Source of the DNA: SSF53 sp036170535
Lineage (GTDB): Bacteria; Spirochaetota; Leptospiria; Leptospirales; Leptonemataceae
Reading direction: 5' to 3'
DNA: 64,000 nucleotides
Assembly (NCBI GenBank): GCA_036170535.1
Contig: JAVHPJ010000231.1
Location: forward strand, 17,104-81,103
Position numbers and translations under genes: made by a program. Shown one piece after another: positions 35,207-44,450 of the stretch (the stretch's first letter is position 1; the number at the start of each line of letters is the position of its first letter). The notes beneath the pieces are model-generated. The model did not search any database, was not told where the DNA came from, and was given only the letters and a program-made list of their open reading frames with translations.

Positions 35207-37183
35207 TCAAGGGGTTAGCGAACCTGGTCGGCGCTCCCTGGATTCCAGATCCGTATACTCCTTCAGGAGCCGGGCCTGTTCCTCCAAAAGGTACGCCTTT
35301 TCCACGGAATCGGCCACAGTATAGCGGGCTTCCCACTCGACGAGCCATTTTTTTATCTCAAAGCGTCTGCGGCGGCGCAGGAGATCCGAGACCACCAGGG
35401 CCGGATCAGTTTCGCCGTCGGATCGGGCCTCGGCGCGTTCCATGGCCAGCGGTCCCAGGGCCCTTACGGTCTCTTCCGGCAGATCGAAGCGGCTGAATTC
35501 CGCTCCGGTCCAGAGATTGCCCGTCAAATACCGCGTTTCGAGATAACGCCAGAGGAACTCCGCATGGGGATCGACGAAATTCAGATCCGAAATCTCCGCC
35601 TGGAAACGTCCGAAAAGCTCCGGCGCATACAGGAGTTCCAACGCCAGCTCCTGCTCGGCCCGCGCAACCCGCACGCTCCATGGATCCGTTTTTTCGGACC
35701 GCCGGGGCGCGCCGACGGAAGCGCTCGCAAGAGCTGGCGCGCGCCCGGACCGCTCGCCGCCGGGAAATCCGGGTTCGTCGGGCGCGCGGACGGCGCCAGC
35801 GGACGAACGAGCGGCGCCGGCGCCGGGGTGACGCTCTTCCCATTCCCGCCGGACGCTGGCTGGATCGAGCCCGAGGGCCCGCGCGCCTTCCTCCAGGAAC
35901 ATGCGGCGATCGGAATCGCGCGAAAGCTCGCCCAGGGAAGCGTAGAGCCGATCCAGAGCCGGCCGCCGATCCAGGCCGCTCGGGGTCCACTCGGGCCGCC
36001 GGCCGCTGTAGTATTCATTCGCCTGGGCTGCGTATTCCCAGACCGGCAGGGCGTCCACGCCCTCGCGCGAAACGAACAACTCCGGAAATAAAACTTCGTG
36101 CAGTAGCAGGCGTTCTGCAGGGAAGCGCGTCGCAAACAGCTCATCCAGGCGCGGACGCGGCAGCTGCCGGGCGGCGTCAAAGGGATCAAGCCCGCCGGGC
36201 AGAAGGATTACCGTGGCGCGGAGCATATCGCGATCCAGCGCGAGTCGGGAGAATTTCAGGGCCGCATTGCGTCCCGCGCGGTCGCCGTCAAAGATTGCAA
36301 TGGCCTCACGCGCGTAGCGTGACAGAAGCGCCAGATGCTCGGGAGTAAGCGCGGTGCCCAGGGGCGCAACGGCGTGTTTTACGCCCGCTTGATGAAGACC
36401 AATCACGTCCAGATAGCCCTCGACAATCACCGCCGCGCTTTTTGCGCGAATCTCGGGCAGGGCCTGAAACAGACCGTACAAAATCCGACTCTTGTGAAAG
36501 ACAGGCGACTCGGGACTGTTGATGTACTTCGCGGGGTTGTCGCTGCCGGGCAGTATGCGACCGCCGAAACCGGCGGCCCGACCCGAGACGTCGCGAATGG
36601 GAAAGATGGCCCGATGCCGGAAGAAGTCGTAGGGCGCATCGCTCTGCCCCCGTTTGAGCAGGCCGAGTTCGACCAGAGTCGCTTCGTCGGCGGGAAATTT
36701 TTTCTTGAGCCAGTCCCAGGAGTCCGGACTCGCCCCCAGTTGGAAATGCGCAATGGTTTCCGCTGTTAGACCGCGCGACACCAGATAGTCGCGCACATCG
36801 CGGCCGTCGCTGGATTCCAGCTGCGCCTGAAACGCGCGCGCGACGCGGTCATTCAGATCATAATAGCGTTGATTGGGATCCGCGCTGCGTCCGCCTTTCG
36901 GCCGTTCGATGCCGGCGAAACGCGCCAGGGTATCCAGCGCCTCGTTAAAAGGCAGGCGCTCAATATCCATCACGAAGCGAATCAGATCTCCGCCGCGTCC
37001 GCAGCCAAAGCAGTGATACAAACCCTTTTCCGGCGTCACCGTAAACGACGGCGTCTTTTCCCCGTGAAAGGGGCACAGGCCTTTCAGGTACTTACCTGCG
37101 CGTTTGAGAGGCGTATAGCGGCCGATGTAGGTTTCGATGGGAACCGCGGCCAGCACCTGATCTTTAAAATCCCTCTGACTCAT
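35207..37183 (-). CDS. dnaG: DNA primase
   Basis: 658 residues. CHC2 zinc ribbon C37-x2-H40...C58-x2-C61 (CPFHGEKTPSF; YHCFGCGRGGD), the RNA-polymerase/Toprim core (VIVEGYLDVIGLHQAG; IAIFDGDRAGRNAALK), and a C-terminal helicase-binding helical domain after a Gly/Ala/Arg linker near residue 460. It makes replication primers. yqeY precedes it by about 150 bases; rpoD follows. Confidence 0.98.
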   Translation of the reverse strand: MSQRDFKDQVLAAVPIETYIGRYTPLKRAGKYLKGLCPFHGEKTPSFTVTPEKGLYHCFGCGRGGDLIRFVMDIERLPFNEALDTLARFAGIERPKGGRSADPNQRYYDLNDRVARAFQAQLESSDGRDVRDYLVSRGLTAETIAHFQLGASPDSWDWLKKKFPADEATLVELGLLKRGQSDAPYDFFRHRAIFPIRDVSGRAAGFGGRILPGSDNPAKYINSPESPVFHKSRILYGLFQALPEIRAKSAAVIVEGYLDVIGLHQAGVKHAVAPLGTALTPEHLALLSRYAREAIAIFDGDRAGRNAALKFSRLALDRDMLRATVILLPGGLDPFDAARQLPRPRLDELFATRFPAERLLLHEVLFPELFVSREGVDALPVWEYAAQANEYYSGRRPEWTPSGLDRRPALDRLYASLGELSRDSDRRMFLEEGARALGLDPASVRREWEERHPGAGAARSSAGAVRAPDEPGFPGGERSGRAPALASASVGAPRRSEKTDPWSVRVARAEQELALELLYAPELFGRFQAEISDLNFVDPHAEFLWRYLETRYLTGNLWTGAEFSRFDLPEETVRALGPLAMERAEARSDGETDPALVVSDLLRRRRRFEIKKWLVEWEARYTVADSVEKAYLLEEQARLLKEYTDLESRERRPGSLTP

Positions 37184-37332
37184 GGCGTTTCAAAAACCGT
37201 GTAGCCCGACCGGACCAGGCGGGAAAGGACATAATGCCGCCCGAACAAAATTCCGGGGGAACAAAAAACCCGAAAGGGGAGCGGGAAATGTCAGGAACCA
37301 GACTGGGAAATTGGCCGGGAGCGGGCAGGCTT

Positions 37333-37791
37333 TCAGCCGCCGGCGAGTCGGGACTGCACGAGTTCCTTCACGCGGGCGCCGTCGACGCCCTGCCCTTTGA
37401 AGCGACCCATGACCGGACCCATGACCTTGCCGGCGTCCGCCGGGCCGGCGGGTTTGACCTTTGCGATGACTTCATCGATGGCCTTGAGAATGTCGGCTTC
37501 GGGGATGGCGGGCGGCAGATAGCGTTCCAGAATCTCAGCTTCCGCGCGTTCGTTGGCGGCCATTTCGACGCGGCCGGCTTTGTCAAATTGCTCGATGGAT
37601 TCGCGGCGCCGCTTGATGGCGCGGCGGATGAGGGCTTCCACCTGATCGTCAGACAGATCCTTTGATCCGTCCTTCGTCATTTCGTACTGGATATCCGATT
37701 TGAGCATGCGCAGGGTGTTCAGCTCGACCGAGCTCTGCGCCTTGAGGGCGGCGTGCATATCCGCCTGAAGTTTGTCGAACAGCGCGCCCAT
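37333..37791 (-). CDS. yqeY: GatB/YqeY domain protein
   Basis: 152 residues, all helical, like the tail domain of GatB: LKAQSSVELNTLRMLKSDIQ, YLPPAIPEADILKAIDE and DAGKVMGPVMGRFKGQ with GVDGARVKELV. It may aid amidated-tRNA handling; its role is not settled. It is ten bases after rpsU, a common gene pair in this cluster. Confidence 0.93.
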   Translation of the reverse strand: MGALFDKLQADMHAALKAQSSVELNTLRMLKSDIQYEMTKDGSKDLSDDQVEALIRRAIKRRRESIEQFDKAGRVEMAANERAEAEILERYLPPAIPEADILKAIDEVIAKVKPAGPADAGKVMGPVMGRFKGQGVDGARVKELVQSRLAGG

Positions 37792-37801
37792 GCCGTCCGG
37801 A

Positions 37802-38011
37802 TCAGAGTTTGTCTTTTTTCAACATGAGCAAACGCTTCTTCTCACGCTTGCGCACGGCCGCTTCTTTCTTGCGCTTTTTGCGCTCGGAAGGCTTTTCGAA
37901 AAATTCGCGACGCTTGATTTCCGACTGAATGCCGGCGTTGACGCACTCGCGCTTGAAGCGCTTGAGCGCGGAATCGATGCTCTCACCATCTTTTACTGTA
38001 ATGCCAATCAT
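37802..38011 (-). CDS. rpsU: 30S ribosomal protein bS21
   Basis: 69 residues. Starts MIGITVKDGESIDSALKRF and continues through the Lys/Arg-rich RREFFEKPSERKKRKK, typical bS21. It sits near the 3' end of 16S rRNA in the small subunit and aids initiation. It heads the rpsU-yqeY-dnaG-rpoD cluster, linking translation, replication and transcription. Confidence 0.97.
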   Translation of the reverse strand: MIGITVKDGESIDSALKRFKRECVNAGIQSEIKRREFFEKPSERKKRKKEAAVRKREKKRLLMLKKDKL

Positions 38012-38077
38012 GTCTGTGCAATGTGTCGCCTGGCCCGCGGGCCGAACTGGGGCGTGTACATACCTCTCCCGCGGCCA

Positions 38078-38105
38078 TGGATATGGGCGGCCTGTCTTCC
38101 GTCAA
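38078..38105 (-). promoter_or_regulatory. Candidate rpsU promoter
   Basis: On the minus strand TTGACG (38105-38100) is followed after 16 bases by TATCCA (38083-38078), a good -35 with a poor -10, about 70 bases before the rpsU start. Weak evidence; no other candidate in this gap is better for rpsU. Confidence 0.3.
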
Positions 38106-38320
38106 GCGTTATGTCGGCCGGCAGGCCAGCAGCGCGCGAGCGGCCTGAGTTGATGCCGACATCTCCCCGGAGGCGGCCCGGCTCCGCGCCGGCGGCGGCC
38201 CGCGGCTCGGCGCGCAGCCGACGCCGGCTGCGCCGCTCCTGAAATTGATAAATTTGCTTTAACAGTCTCCGAAAACGCCGCGAAGGCCCCCGCGCCTGTT
38301 ACGTACTCGTTTTTTGTGTA

Positions 38321-38353
38321 GCGTTTTTGTGCGGTTTTTCCGGCAAAAAACGC
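38321..38353. repeat. AT-rich inverted repeat
   Basis: GCGTTTTT (38321-38328) and AAAAACGC (38346-38353) form an 8-base stem around a 17-base loop with a smaller CGG/CCG inside. It lies about 110 bases before the 72-residue gene. It could be a hairpin or protein site; neither flank ends in a T tract suitable for termination. Confidence 0.35.
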
Positions 38354-38464
38354 GAAAAAAATGAACCGGGCCGGCCGGACTTCAAAAAAACGCTGTACTC
38401 GTACAACAAATGTACCGTTAAAGAAATCGGACATAATACGGACCGCGCGTCCGGGAGAAAGAAA

Positions 38465-38683
38465 GTGAAGCTGACGGATGAAGAGTTTATCAAGCAACTG
38501 CGCCAGTACATTGAGTTTCGCGGAATCGACATCATATTGCATTTGAAAGACGGCACCCGGATCGAACTCGACAAAAACCGCATGATGGAGGGCGACGTCG
38601 TTATCCAGAAGAACATTCGCGCCGGCATGCGCGGCAGCATTCATCTCAAAGAAATCGCCAAGGCCGACTTTTACGCAGCCTGA
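38465..38683 (+). CDS. Small conserved-looking protein (72 aa)
   Basis: 72 residues, starting KLTDEEFIKQLRQYIEFRG and then LHLKDGTRIELDKNRMMEGD and GSIHLKEIAKADFYAA. It is a compact alpha/beta protein without signal or cysteines; function not recognised. The GTG start has GGGAGAAAG at ideal distance, better than any upstream start. It is convergent with the unknown gene at 38707. A CATAAT at 38432-38437 could be its -10. Confidence 0.65.
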   Translation: MKLTDEEFIKQLRQYIEFRGIDIILHLKDGTRIELDKNRMMEGDVVIQKNIRAGMRGSIHLKEIAKADFYAA

Positions 38684-38706
38684 GGGTCGCCGGGCGCAGA
38701 ACGCTC

Positions 38707-39648
38707 TCAACGAGACTCGCCGCTGTCCCGGACGCGGCGAATCAGCTCGATGTCTTCCGCCTCGAGCGCCCCTTCCCGCCGCAAATCCTGAAGCAGCAGG
38801 CCGGCGATATCGGCCGCTACCCGCCCGGTGAGACCATAGGCGATATCCAGAATCTTGCGGCGCCGCGGCGCTCCCGGCGGCTCTTCCGCCAGCAGCCTGC
38901 GAATCTCCGAAAGCGCCGCGCTTTCGCGCTTCAAGAACTGCTCGCGCGCCTGCAGCAGTTCGCGAATGGCGCGCGGCAAACGCTCCAGGGCTTCCGGCCG
39001 CGCATACGCGCTGTAGTCTTCGCGAAAGCGCTCGCGAAACCATTCTTCCGGCAGCTCCGCCAACAATTCCGGACGTTCCACGGCGATTTGATCCAGCGCT
39101 GCGAAAAGCACCGCATCCGAGGCGTAAATCATCAGTCCCAGGGCGACGGCCGGATTGCGTTTTGTAATCAATTCCATCGCCCGCGCCCGCCGCTCGCCGC
39201 CCACGTTGTCCAGCGCGGCGAAATACCGACGCGGAGCGGAAGCCCGCAGCCGCGCGCCTTCGCGCAGCACGGTTGCAGCAAAATCCGGCAGCGGGCCGGA
39301 CGCGCCGCCCGGTCGGTCGATCAAATCCAGAAACAAAGAAAGTCCCGCGAAATCTCCGCCCGCGCGCGCCAGGGCCCCGACTTCGCGAATCATCAGCGAG
39401 CGCAGTTCTTCTTCGGCGATATAGACCAGCGAGGAATCGGGGAGCCGCGCAAGCAGATCGTTGGCGCGCGCGCTGTCGAGAATGTTCAAAAGAAAAATAA
39501 TAAAATCGGAGTAGCGCTCTACAAAATTCTCAATAAGCGCGGGTTCGAGCTCGGTCAACATCCGGAAGGACTTCCGGATTTCGAGCAGACTCATCGTGTG
39601 GAAGACGCCGGCGGCGTTTTCCAGAAATTGTCGGCGATCTTCTTCCAC
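38707..39648 (-). CDS. Hypothetical helical protein downstream of MerR-TPR gene
   Basis: About 313 residues, almost all helix. Stretches such as FIIFLLNILDSARANDLLARLP and LMIREVGALARAGGDF recall FliG or MgtE-N superhelical repeats, but the match is too weak to name it. The GTG at 39648 was chosen because residues before the first ATG (39594) look coding; the start is uncertain. It follows the MerR-TPR gene by about 30 bases, so they are likely co-transcribed and may interact. Confidence 0.65.
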   Translation of the reverse strand: MEEDRRQFLENAAGVFHTMSLLEIRKSFRMLTELEPALIENFVERYSDFIIFLLNILDSARANDLLARLPDSSLVYIAEEELRSLMIREVGALARAGGDFAGLSLFLDLIDRPGGASGPLPDFAATVLREGARLRASAPRRYFAALDNVGGERRARAMELITKRNPAVALGLMIYASDAVLFAALDQIAVERPELLAELPEEWFRERFREDYSAYARPEALERLPRAIRELLQAREQFLKRESAALSEIRRLLAEEPPGAPRRRKILDIAYGLTGRVAADIAGLLLQDLRREGALEAEDIELIRRVRDSGESR

Positions 39649-39679
39649 GGGTCTCGGGGGCGAAAGCTTGCGCCGACGC

Positions 39680-40594
39680 CTACTCGGTTGTCGCGGGTTC
39701 TTCGTCTGCAAACAAGGAAAAATTGCGTTCCCGTTCCAATAAACTCTCCATATCGTCCATGTACTGGCGGGCCTGCTCAGACCAGTGGCTCTCGGGATCC
39801 AGCTGAATGTAGGTTCTGAGACAGCCAATAGCGCTTTCGAAGTAGCGGAGCTTAAAATACAGGAGGCCGATGTTGTAGTAGGCCTCGGGAAACTCGGGAT
39901 CCAGTTCAATGCAGCGCTGAAAGTAGCGAATCGCCGCGGCGTAGCGCTCTTCTTTAAAGTGGATGTTGGCCGCGTTGTACAGGCCCTCGACGCAATCCGG
40001 ATCCAGTTCCAGCGCCGCGTCGTAGTATTTAAGCGCGTCGGCGTTTTTTTTGAATTCAAAGCACAGATTGCCGAACTCGATCAGCGCGGCCACGTGATCC
40101 GGTTTGCGTTTGAGGATCGCCTCAAGGGCCTTGCTGATTCGACGAAAGTCCCCGCTCTCCAGTTCGGTCAGATAAACCCGCTCCAGCTCGCGCAAGGGGC
40201 CCGCGTCCTGGGCGGGGGCCGCGCCGGCTCGGGCCTGGAAGGGCACCACGCGCGCAGCGGCCTCGCTGGCGCCATACGGCAGATACATTTGCCCCGTGAC
40301 TGAATCCAGCAAGGCCTCGGGGCTGCGTTCCAGCAGAAGGTCCGGGCCGTAAAGCGTCAGCGCCGAAGACCAATCCCCGCCCGCGCGGTCGGATTGGCGC
40401 TCGACGTATTGTTCCACGCTACGCCGAATCTGCTGCAAGGACAGACCGCGCTGACGACAGGCGTAAATGAAGCGGGCGCGAATCAGATCGTCAAAGCCGA
40501 GATCTTCGGCCGGCGATAAGAGCCCGGTACGCTTCCAGTAGTACAGATGGTGGCCGGGTATCCCCAGCTTGAGGGCCGCCTCGCGAATCCTCAT
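39680..40594 (-). CDS. MerR-type helix-turn-helix fused to TPR repeats
   Basis: 304 residues. Residues 1-65 are a MerR-like DNA-binding head: MRIREAALKLGIPGHHLYYW, then RARFIYACRQRGLSLQQIRR. After a linker come four TPRs (PDHVAALIEFGNLCFEFKKN; YYDAALELDPDCVEGLYNAA; YFQRCIELDPEFPEAYYNIG) and an acidic tail. TPRs in place of a ligand-binding domain suggest a regulator controlled by protein contacts. The ATG follows a GGGGGA. It is divergent from dnaE, with a perfect palindrome between them. Confidence 0.85.
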   Translation of the reverse strand: MRIREAALKLGIPGHHLYYWKRTGLLSPAEDLGFDDLIRARFIYACRQRGLSLQQIRRSVEQYVERQSDRAGGDWSSALTLYGPDLLLERSPEALLDSVTGQMYLPYGASEAAARVVPFQARAGAAPAQDAGPLRELERVYLTELESGDFRRISKALEAILKRKPDHVAALIEFGNLCFEFKKNADALKYYDAALELDPDCVEGLYNAANIHFKEERYAAAIRYFQRCIELDPEFPEAYYNIGLLYFKLRYFESAIGCLRTYIQLDPESHWSEQARQYMDDMESLLERERNFSLFADEEPATTE

Positions 40595-40726
40595 GGAGTC
40601 CCCCGGGGGGCGGCCAGGCGGGCGCCGGACTGCGGCCGGCCGCCTCGCCCGGCGCCGCCGGCTTGTCCAGGCTTCCACCCGGCCTGCCCGGCTTCGCGGG
40701 CGGCGAAAATCGGGAAAATAGCAAGG

Positions 40727-40744
40727 GGCAATGCTTGCATTGCC
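40727..40744. promoter_or_regulatory. Perfect palindrome between MerR-TPR gene and dnaE
   Basis: GGCAATGC-TT-GCATTGCC, arms of eight bases with a two-base centre. It lies 133 bases before the MerR-TPR start and 43 before dnaE. MerR proteins bind dyads of this size between -35 and -10, so self-binding by the adjacent regulator, and possible control of dnaE, is a reasonable inference. Confidence 0.6.
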
Positions 40745-40786
40745 GGGGAGCATTTTTGATTATGTCTCTTGATTCCGGAGCGCGCC

Positions 40787-43700
40787 ATGTCTGAGAATAC
40801 GGAGGCCCCCGCGGAGCCCGAAGCATCCCGCGGACCTGATTTCACCCACCTGCATCTGCACACGTCCTACAGCCTGTTGGACGGCGCCATACGCATCCCG
40901 CAGCTGATGAAGCGCGTGAAAGAGCTCGGCATGAGCAGCGTGGCTATGACCGATCACGGCAACATGTTCGGGACCGTCGAGTTTTACAAGGCCGCGGTGA
41001 AAGAAGGCGTGAAGCCGATCATCGGTTGTGAGTTTTATGTCGCCCCGGGGAGCCGTAAAGAAAAAAAGCAAATCGAACGCCTGGCGGACGGCAACAACTA
41101 CCATTTAATCCTGCTGGCGACCAATCGCGAAGGTTATTCCAATCTCATCAAGCTGGCCAGCCGCTCCTACACGGAGGGCTTCTACCGGAAGCCGCGCATC
41201 GACTACGATCTGCTTTCCGAGCATTCGGCCGGCGTCGTCTGCCTGACGGCCTGCCTGGGCGGCGAGGTGCAGCGCAAATTGGTAACCGGCCAGGACGCAG
41301 AAGCCCAACGCGTCGCCGGCAAACTCAACGACATCTTTACCCGCGATCGCTTCTTTCTCGAGCTTCAAAACCACGGCATAGCGGACGAGGACACGGCCGC
41401 GCTCGGCAATCTCGAGCTGGCGCGACGCAACGGCTTCCAGCTCGCTCTGACCAACGACAGCCATTTTCTCAAACGCGAAGATCAGGCCGCGCAGGATATT
41501 CTCCTGCGCATCAACCAGAAAAAAACCGTAGATGACGAGCTCCAATTCGGCTTTAACTCGGAGTTTTATGTAAAGAGCCCGCAGGAGATGCTGGCCCTCT
41601 TCGGGTCCGAACACTCCGACCTGCTCGCAGCGTTTCACAATACGAACCGCATCGCCGAGATGGTCGATCTCAAGTTCGACTTTGGCAACCCTCTCTTGCC
41701 GCGATTTGAAACGCCGCCCGGCCACACGCTCGATAGCTACATGCGCGAACTGGCCGAACACGGCCTCAAACGCCGCTACGGCCAGAACCTCTCGAAGGCG
41801 GTCCTCGATCGCTTTGAATTCGAATACGGCGTGATCACCCGGATGGACTTCTCGGGCTACTTTTTGATCGTCCAGGACTTCATCAACTGGGCCAAACAGT
41901 CCGGCATTCCTGTGGGACCGGGCCGCGGTTCGGCGGCCGGCAGCATTATCGCCTACGCCCTGGGCATCACTGACATTGAACCCCTGCGCTACGGCCTGCT
42001 CTTCGAACGGTTCTTAAATCCCGAACGCAAGGAAATGCCCGATATCGACGTGGATTTCTGCGCCGAACGTCGCGAAGAAGTCATCAACTACGTGCGCGCC
42101 AAATACGGCGCGGATCGCGTGGGCCAGATTATCACCTACGGAACCATGGCCGCCAAAGCCTGTCTGAAAGACGTGGCGCGAGTCTTGAACATCCCCTTCG
42201 ACGAAGCGAACGCCATCTCCAAGATGTTTCCGGACGTCCTGAACATCTCGATCGACGAAGCCGTGAAAGCTTCCGCGGAGTTGCGCGACTACAGCGACCG
42301 CGGCGAAAATCAACGCAAACTCTTTACCGTGGCGCGCGCCCTCGAAGGCAACGTGCGCCATACCGGCGTGCATGCCGCGGGCGTCGTCATTGCGCCGCAG
42401 CCCCTCGAAGAACTGGTGCCGCTGGCGACCATCGCCAATAAGGGCGGCGATCGCGTGCTGGTAAGCCAGTTCGACATGACTTCGCTCACGGAAGTGGGCC
42501 TGGTCAAGATGGACTTTCTGGGTCTGCGAAACCTCACGGTCCTGAATCACTGTCTGGATGGCATCGAGAAACGCACAGGGAAACGGCCGGATCTTACGGA
42601 GATTCCGCCGGACGACGAGAAATCCTACGATCTGTTGCATAAAGGCGAAGTGATCGGCGTATTCCAGCTCGAATCCAGCCCCGGCATGCGCGAGTTCGTC
42701 ATGCGCCTCAAGCCCTCGCGCTTTGAGGATCTGGTGGCGCTAATCGCGCTCTTTCGCCCGGGCCCGCTGCAGGCGGGCATGGCGGACAGCTTTATCAATC
42801 GCAAAAAGGGCCGCGAAAAGGTGGTCTATCCGCACGCCGACCTCAAGGAGATTCTCGAAGACACCTACGGCGTTATTGTTTATCAGGAACAGGTCATGCA
42901 GATTTCGCGCGTGATCGGCGGGTTCACGCCGGCCGAAGCCGACGCACTGCGCAAGGCGATGGGCAAAAAAATCGCCGAAAAAATGGCCGAAATGCGCGTA
43001 AAATTCATCGAAGGCGCCAAAGGCCGCGGCTACGGCGATAAATTCGCTACAGACCTGTACGATCAGATGGCCCAGTTCGCAAGTTACGGCTTTAACAAAA
43101 GCCACTCGGCCGCCTACGCAATGATCGTGTATCAGACGGCGTATCTCAAGGCGAACTTCCCGACCGACTACATGCGCGCCGTGCTCGATTCCGAGATGGA
43201 TAAGACCGACGGCCTGGTGCCCTACATCAACGCCTGTCGGTCCATGAATATTCGGGTGCTCGGACCCGACATTAACGCGTCGGAAGCGAAGTTTTCGTAT
43301 GTCGAAGAGGGCGTGATCCGCTTTGGACTGGCGGCTGTAAAAAACGCGGGTCTGGGCGCCGTGGAGTCCATTGTCGACGCGCGCGCCCGGCGGACGGAAA
43401 GCGGGTTTCGCTCCTTCTTTGACTTCATGGAAAACGCGGATTTCAAAATCTGCAACCGGCGCACCGTGGAAGCGCTGATCCAGGCCGGCGCTTTCGACTC
43501 CCTCGGTTACACGCGCAAAGCGCTGCTGTCCAGCATGGACGTGGCCCTTTCTCATGGGCAGCGATCCCAGGCCGATCGCGAGAGCGGACAGAACAGCCTC
43601 TTTGGAGCGCTGACGACCAGCGCCAGCGTAGCCGAAGAACCAATCCCGCGCGGCGAAGGCGTGGCGGAGTTTCCAAGCCACGAGCTATTGCGGCTCGAAA

Positions 43701-44389
43701 AAGAAGTGCTCGGCTTTTATTTCAGCGGCCATCCGTTGAAAAAATTCGAGCGTACCCTGCGCAAGATCCGGGCGATCCCCCTCGCCCAACTGGGCGAAAT
43801 GGCGAGCGGCGCAAAGGTCGAAATCGCCTGCGTGATTAACGACTACTCTTTCCGGCTGACCAAGACCGGCAAGGAAATGGCGCGTCTGCAACTGGAAGAC
43901 ATGAGCGGCGCGCTCGAAGCGGTCATATTTCCCGGATCGCTGGAAAAAATGAAAAAGGACATCATCAAGGACACGCCGCTTTATTTCAATGCGACCGTCG
44001 AGAAGCGCGAAGAAACCGGCACGCCTTCCGTTATCCTGCACGCCATTCAGCCGCTGAACGGCGAACTTCTGGACGAGAAGCAGGAAAAGGCCCTGCATGT
44101 AAAACTGACCGCCGGCAATCTGGATCCGGGCGCCCTGGGTCAGCTGCAAACGGTGCTGCGAAATTTCCGCGGAGCGCTCAGCGTATATTTTCATCTGAAC
44201 GGCGCAGAAGGCGGACAGGAAATGGTCATCCGCGCGCACAACAGCTTTAACGTAGGCTATTCCCAGGAACTGCGGGACCGTCTGGCGCGACTGCCTCAGG
44301 TTGAAGCGATTTATCTTTCGGTAGGCGAATCGATTTCACGGCTCTACGCAAACGGCGAGACGCCGCGATCCACGGCGACCGCCGGCTGA
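40787..44389 (+). CDS. dnaE: DNA polymerase III alpha subunit
   Basis: 1200 residues. PHP domain from residue 19 (FTHLHLHTSYSLLDGAI; MTDHGNMFG), polymerase palm with GPGRGSAAGS and the catalytic aspartates D419/D421 (MPDIDVDFC), fingers and HhH region, and a C-terminal OB fold (RLQLEDMSGALEAVIFPGS). It is the replicative polymerase (DnaE1 type, no DnaQ fusion). GGAG six bases before the ATG at 40787 decides the start over an upstream TTG. Confidence 0.98.
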   Translation: MSENTEAPAEPEASRGPDFTHLHLHTSYSLLDGAIRIPQLMKRVKELGMSSVAMTDHGNMFGTVEFYKAAVKEGVKPIIGCEFYVAPGSRKEKKQIERLADGNNYHLILLATNREGYSNLIKLASRSYTEGFYRKPRIDYDLLSEHSAGVVCLTACLGGEVQRKLVTGQDAEAQRVAGKLNDIFTRDRFFLELQNHGIADEDTAALGNLELARRNGFQLALTNDSHFLKREDQAAQDILLRINQKKTVDDELQFGFNSEFYVKSPQEMLALFGSEHSDLLAAFHNTNRIAEMVDLKFDFGNPLLPRFETPPGHTLDSYMRELAEHGLKRRYGQNLSKAVLDRFEFEYGVITRMDFSGYFLIVQDFINWAKQSGIPVGPGRGSAAGSIIAYALGITDIEPLRYGLLFERFLNPERKEMPDIDVDFCAERREEVINYVRAKYGADRVGQIITYGTMAAKACLKDVARVLNIPFDEANAISKMFPDVLNISIDEAVKASAELRDYSDRGENQRKLFTVARALEGNVRHTGVHAAGVVIAPQPLEELVPLATIANKGGDRVLVSQFDMTSLTEVGLVKMDFLGLRNLTVLNHCLDGIEKRTGKRPDLTEIPPDDEKSYDLLHKGEVIGVFQLESSPGMREFVMRLKPSRFEDLVALIALFRPGPLQAGMADSFINRKKGREKVVYPHADLKEILEDTYGVIVYQEQVMQISRVIGGFTPAEADALRKAMGKKIAEKMAEMRVKFIEGAKGRGYGDKFATDLYDQMAQFASYGFNKSHSAAYAMIVYQTAYLKANFPTDYMRAVLDSEMDKTDGLVPYINACRSMNIRVLGPDINASEAKFSYVEEGVIRFGLAAVKNAGLGAVESIVDARARRTESGFRSFFDFMENADFKICNRRTVEALIQAGAFDSLGYTRKALLSSMDVALSHGQRSQADRESGQNSLFGALTTSASVAEEPIPRGEGVAEFPSHELLRLEKEVLGFYFSGHPLKKFERTLRKIRAIPLAQLGEMASGAKVEIACVINDYSFRLTKTGKEMARLQLEDMSGALEAVIFPGSLEKMKKDIIKDTPLYFNATVEKREETGTPSVILHAIQPLNGELLDEKQEKALHVKLTAGNLDPGALGQLQTVLRNFRGALSVYFHLNGAEGGQEMVIRAHNSFNVGYSQELRDRLARLPQVEAIYLSVGESISRLYANGETPRSTATAG

Positions 44390-44395
44390 ACTCAG

Positions 44396-44429
44396 GGCGC
44401 CGGTTGGCGCCGGCCCGCCGTGACGGCGG
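44396..44429. repeat. Two tandem GC hairpins after dnaE
   Basis: GGCGCC-GGTT-GGCGCC (44396-44411) and CCGCCG-TGA-CGGCGG (44415-44429) follow the dnaE stop directly and lie before the end of the convergent gene at 44451. They probably mark both 3' ends. No T tract is present. Confidence 0.45.
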
Positions 44430-44450
44430 TCTCGCCCGTTCCGGCCTTAC

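Larger units (their letters stand above)
38012..38464. other. Divergent intergenic region between rpsU and the 72-residue gene
   Basis: About 450 bases with no supported gene. It holds a candidate minus-strand promoter for rpsU (38078-38105), a GC-rich middle, then an unusually AT-rich part from 38240 with T and A runs, an inverted repeat (38321-38353) and a GACATAAT box (38430-38437) before the plus-strand gene. I see no tRNA or riboswitch fold. Confidence 0.5.

Noticed and set aside
37263..37285. Possible terminator between yqeY and dnaG
   Set aside because: Only a four-base CCCG/CGGG stem precedes six T on the minus strand; too weak to call, and it would split a normally continuous cluster.
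38707..39648. FliG or MgtE-N assignment
   Set aside because: Only a vague superhelical resemblance; none of the FliG charged-residue motifs can be placed.
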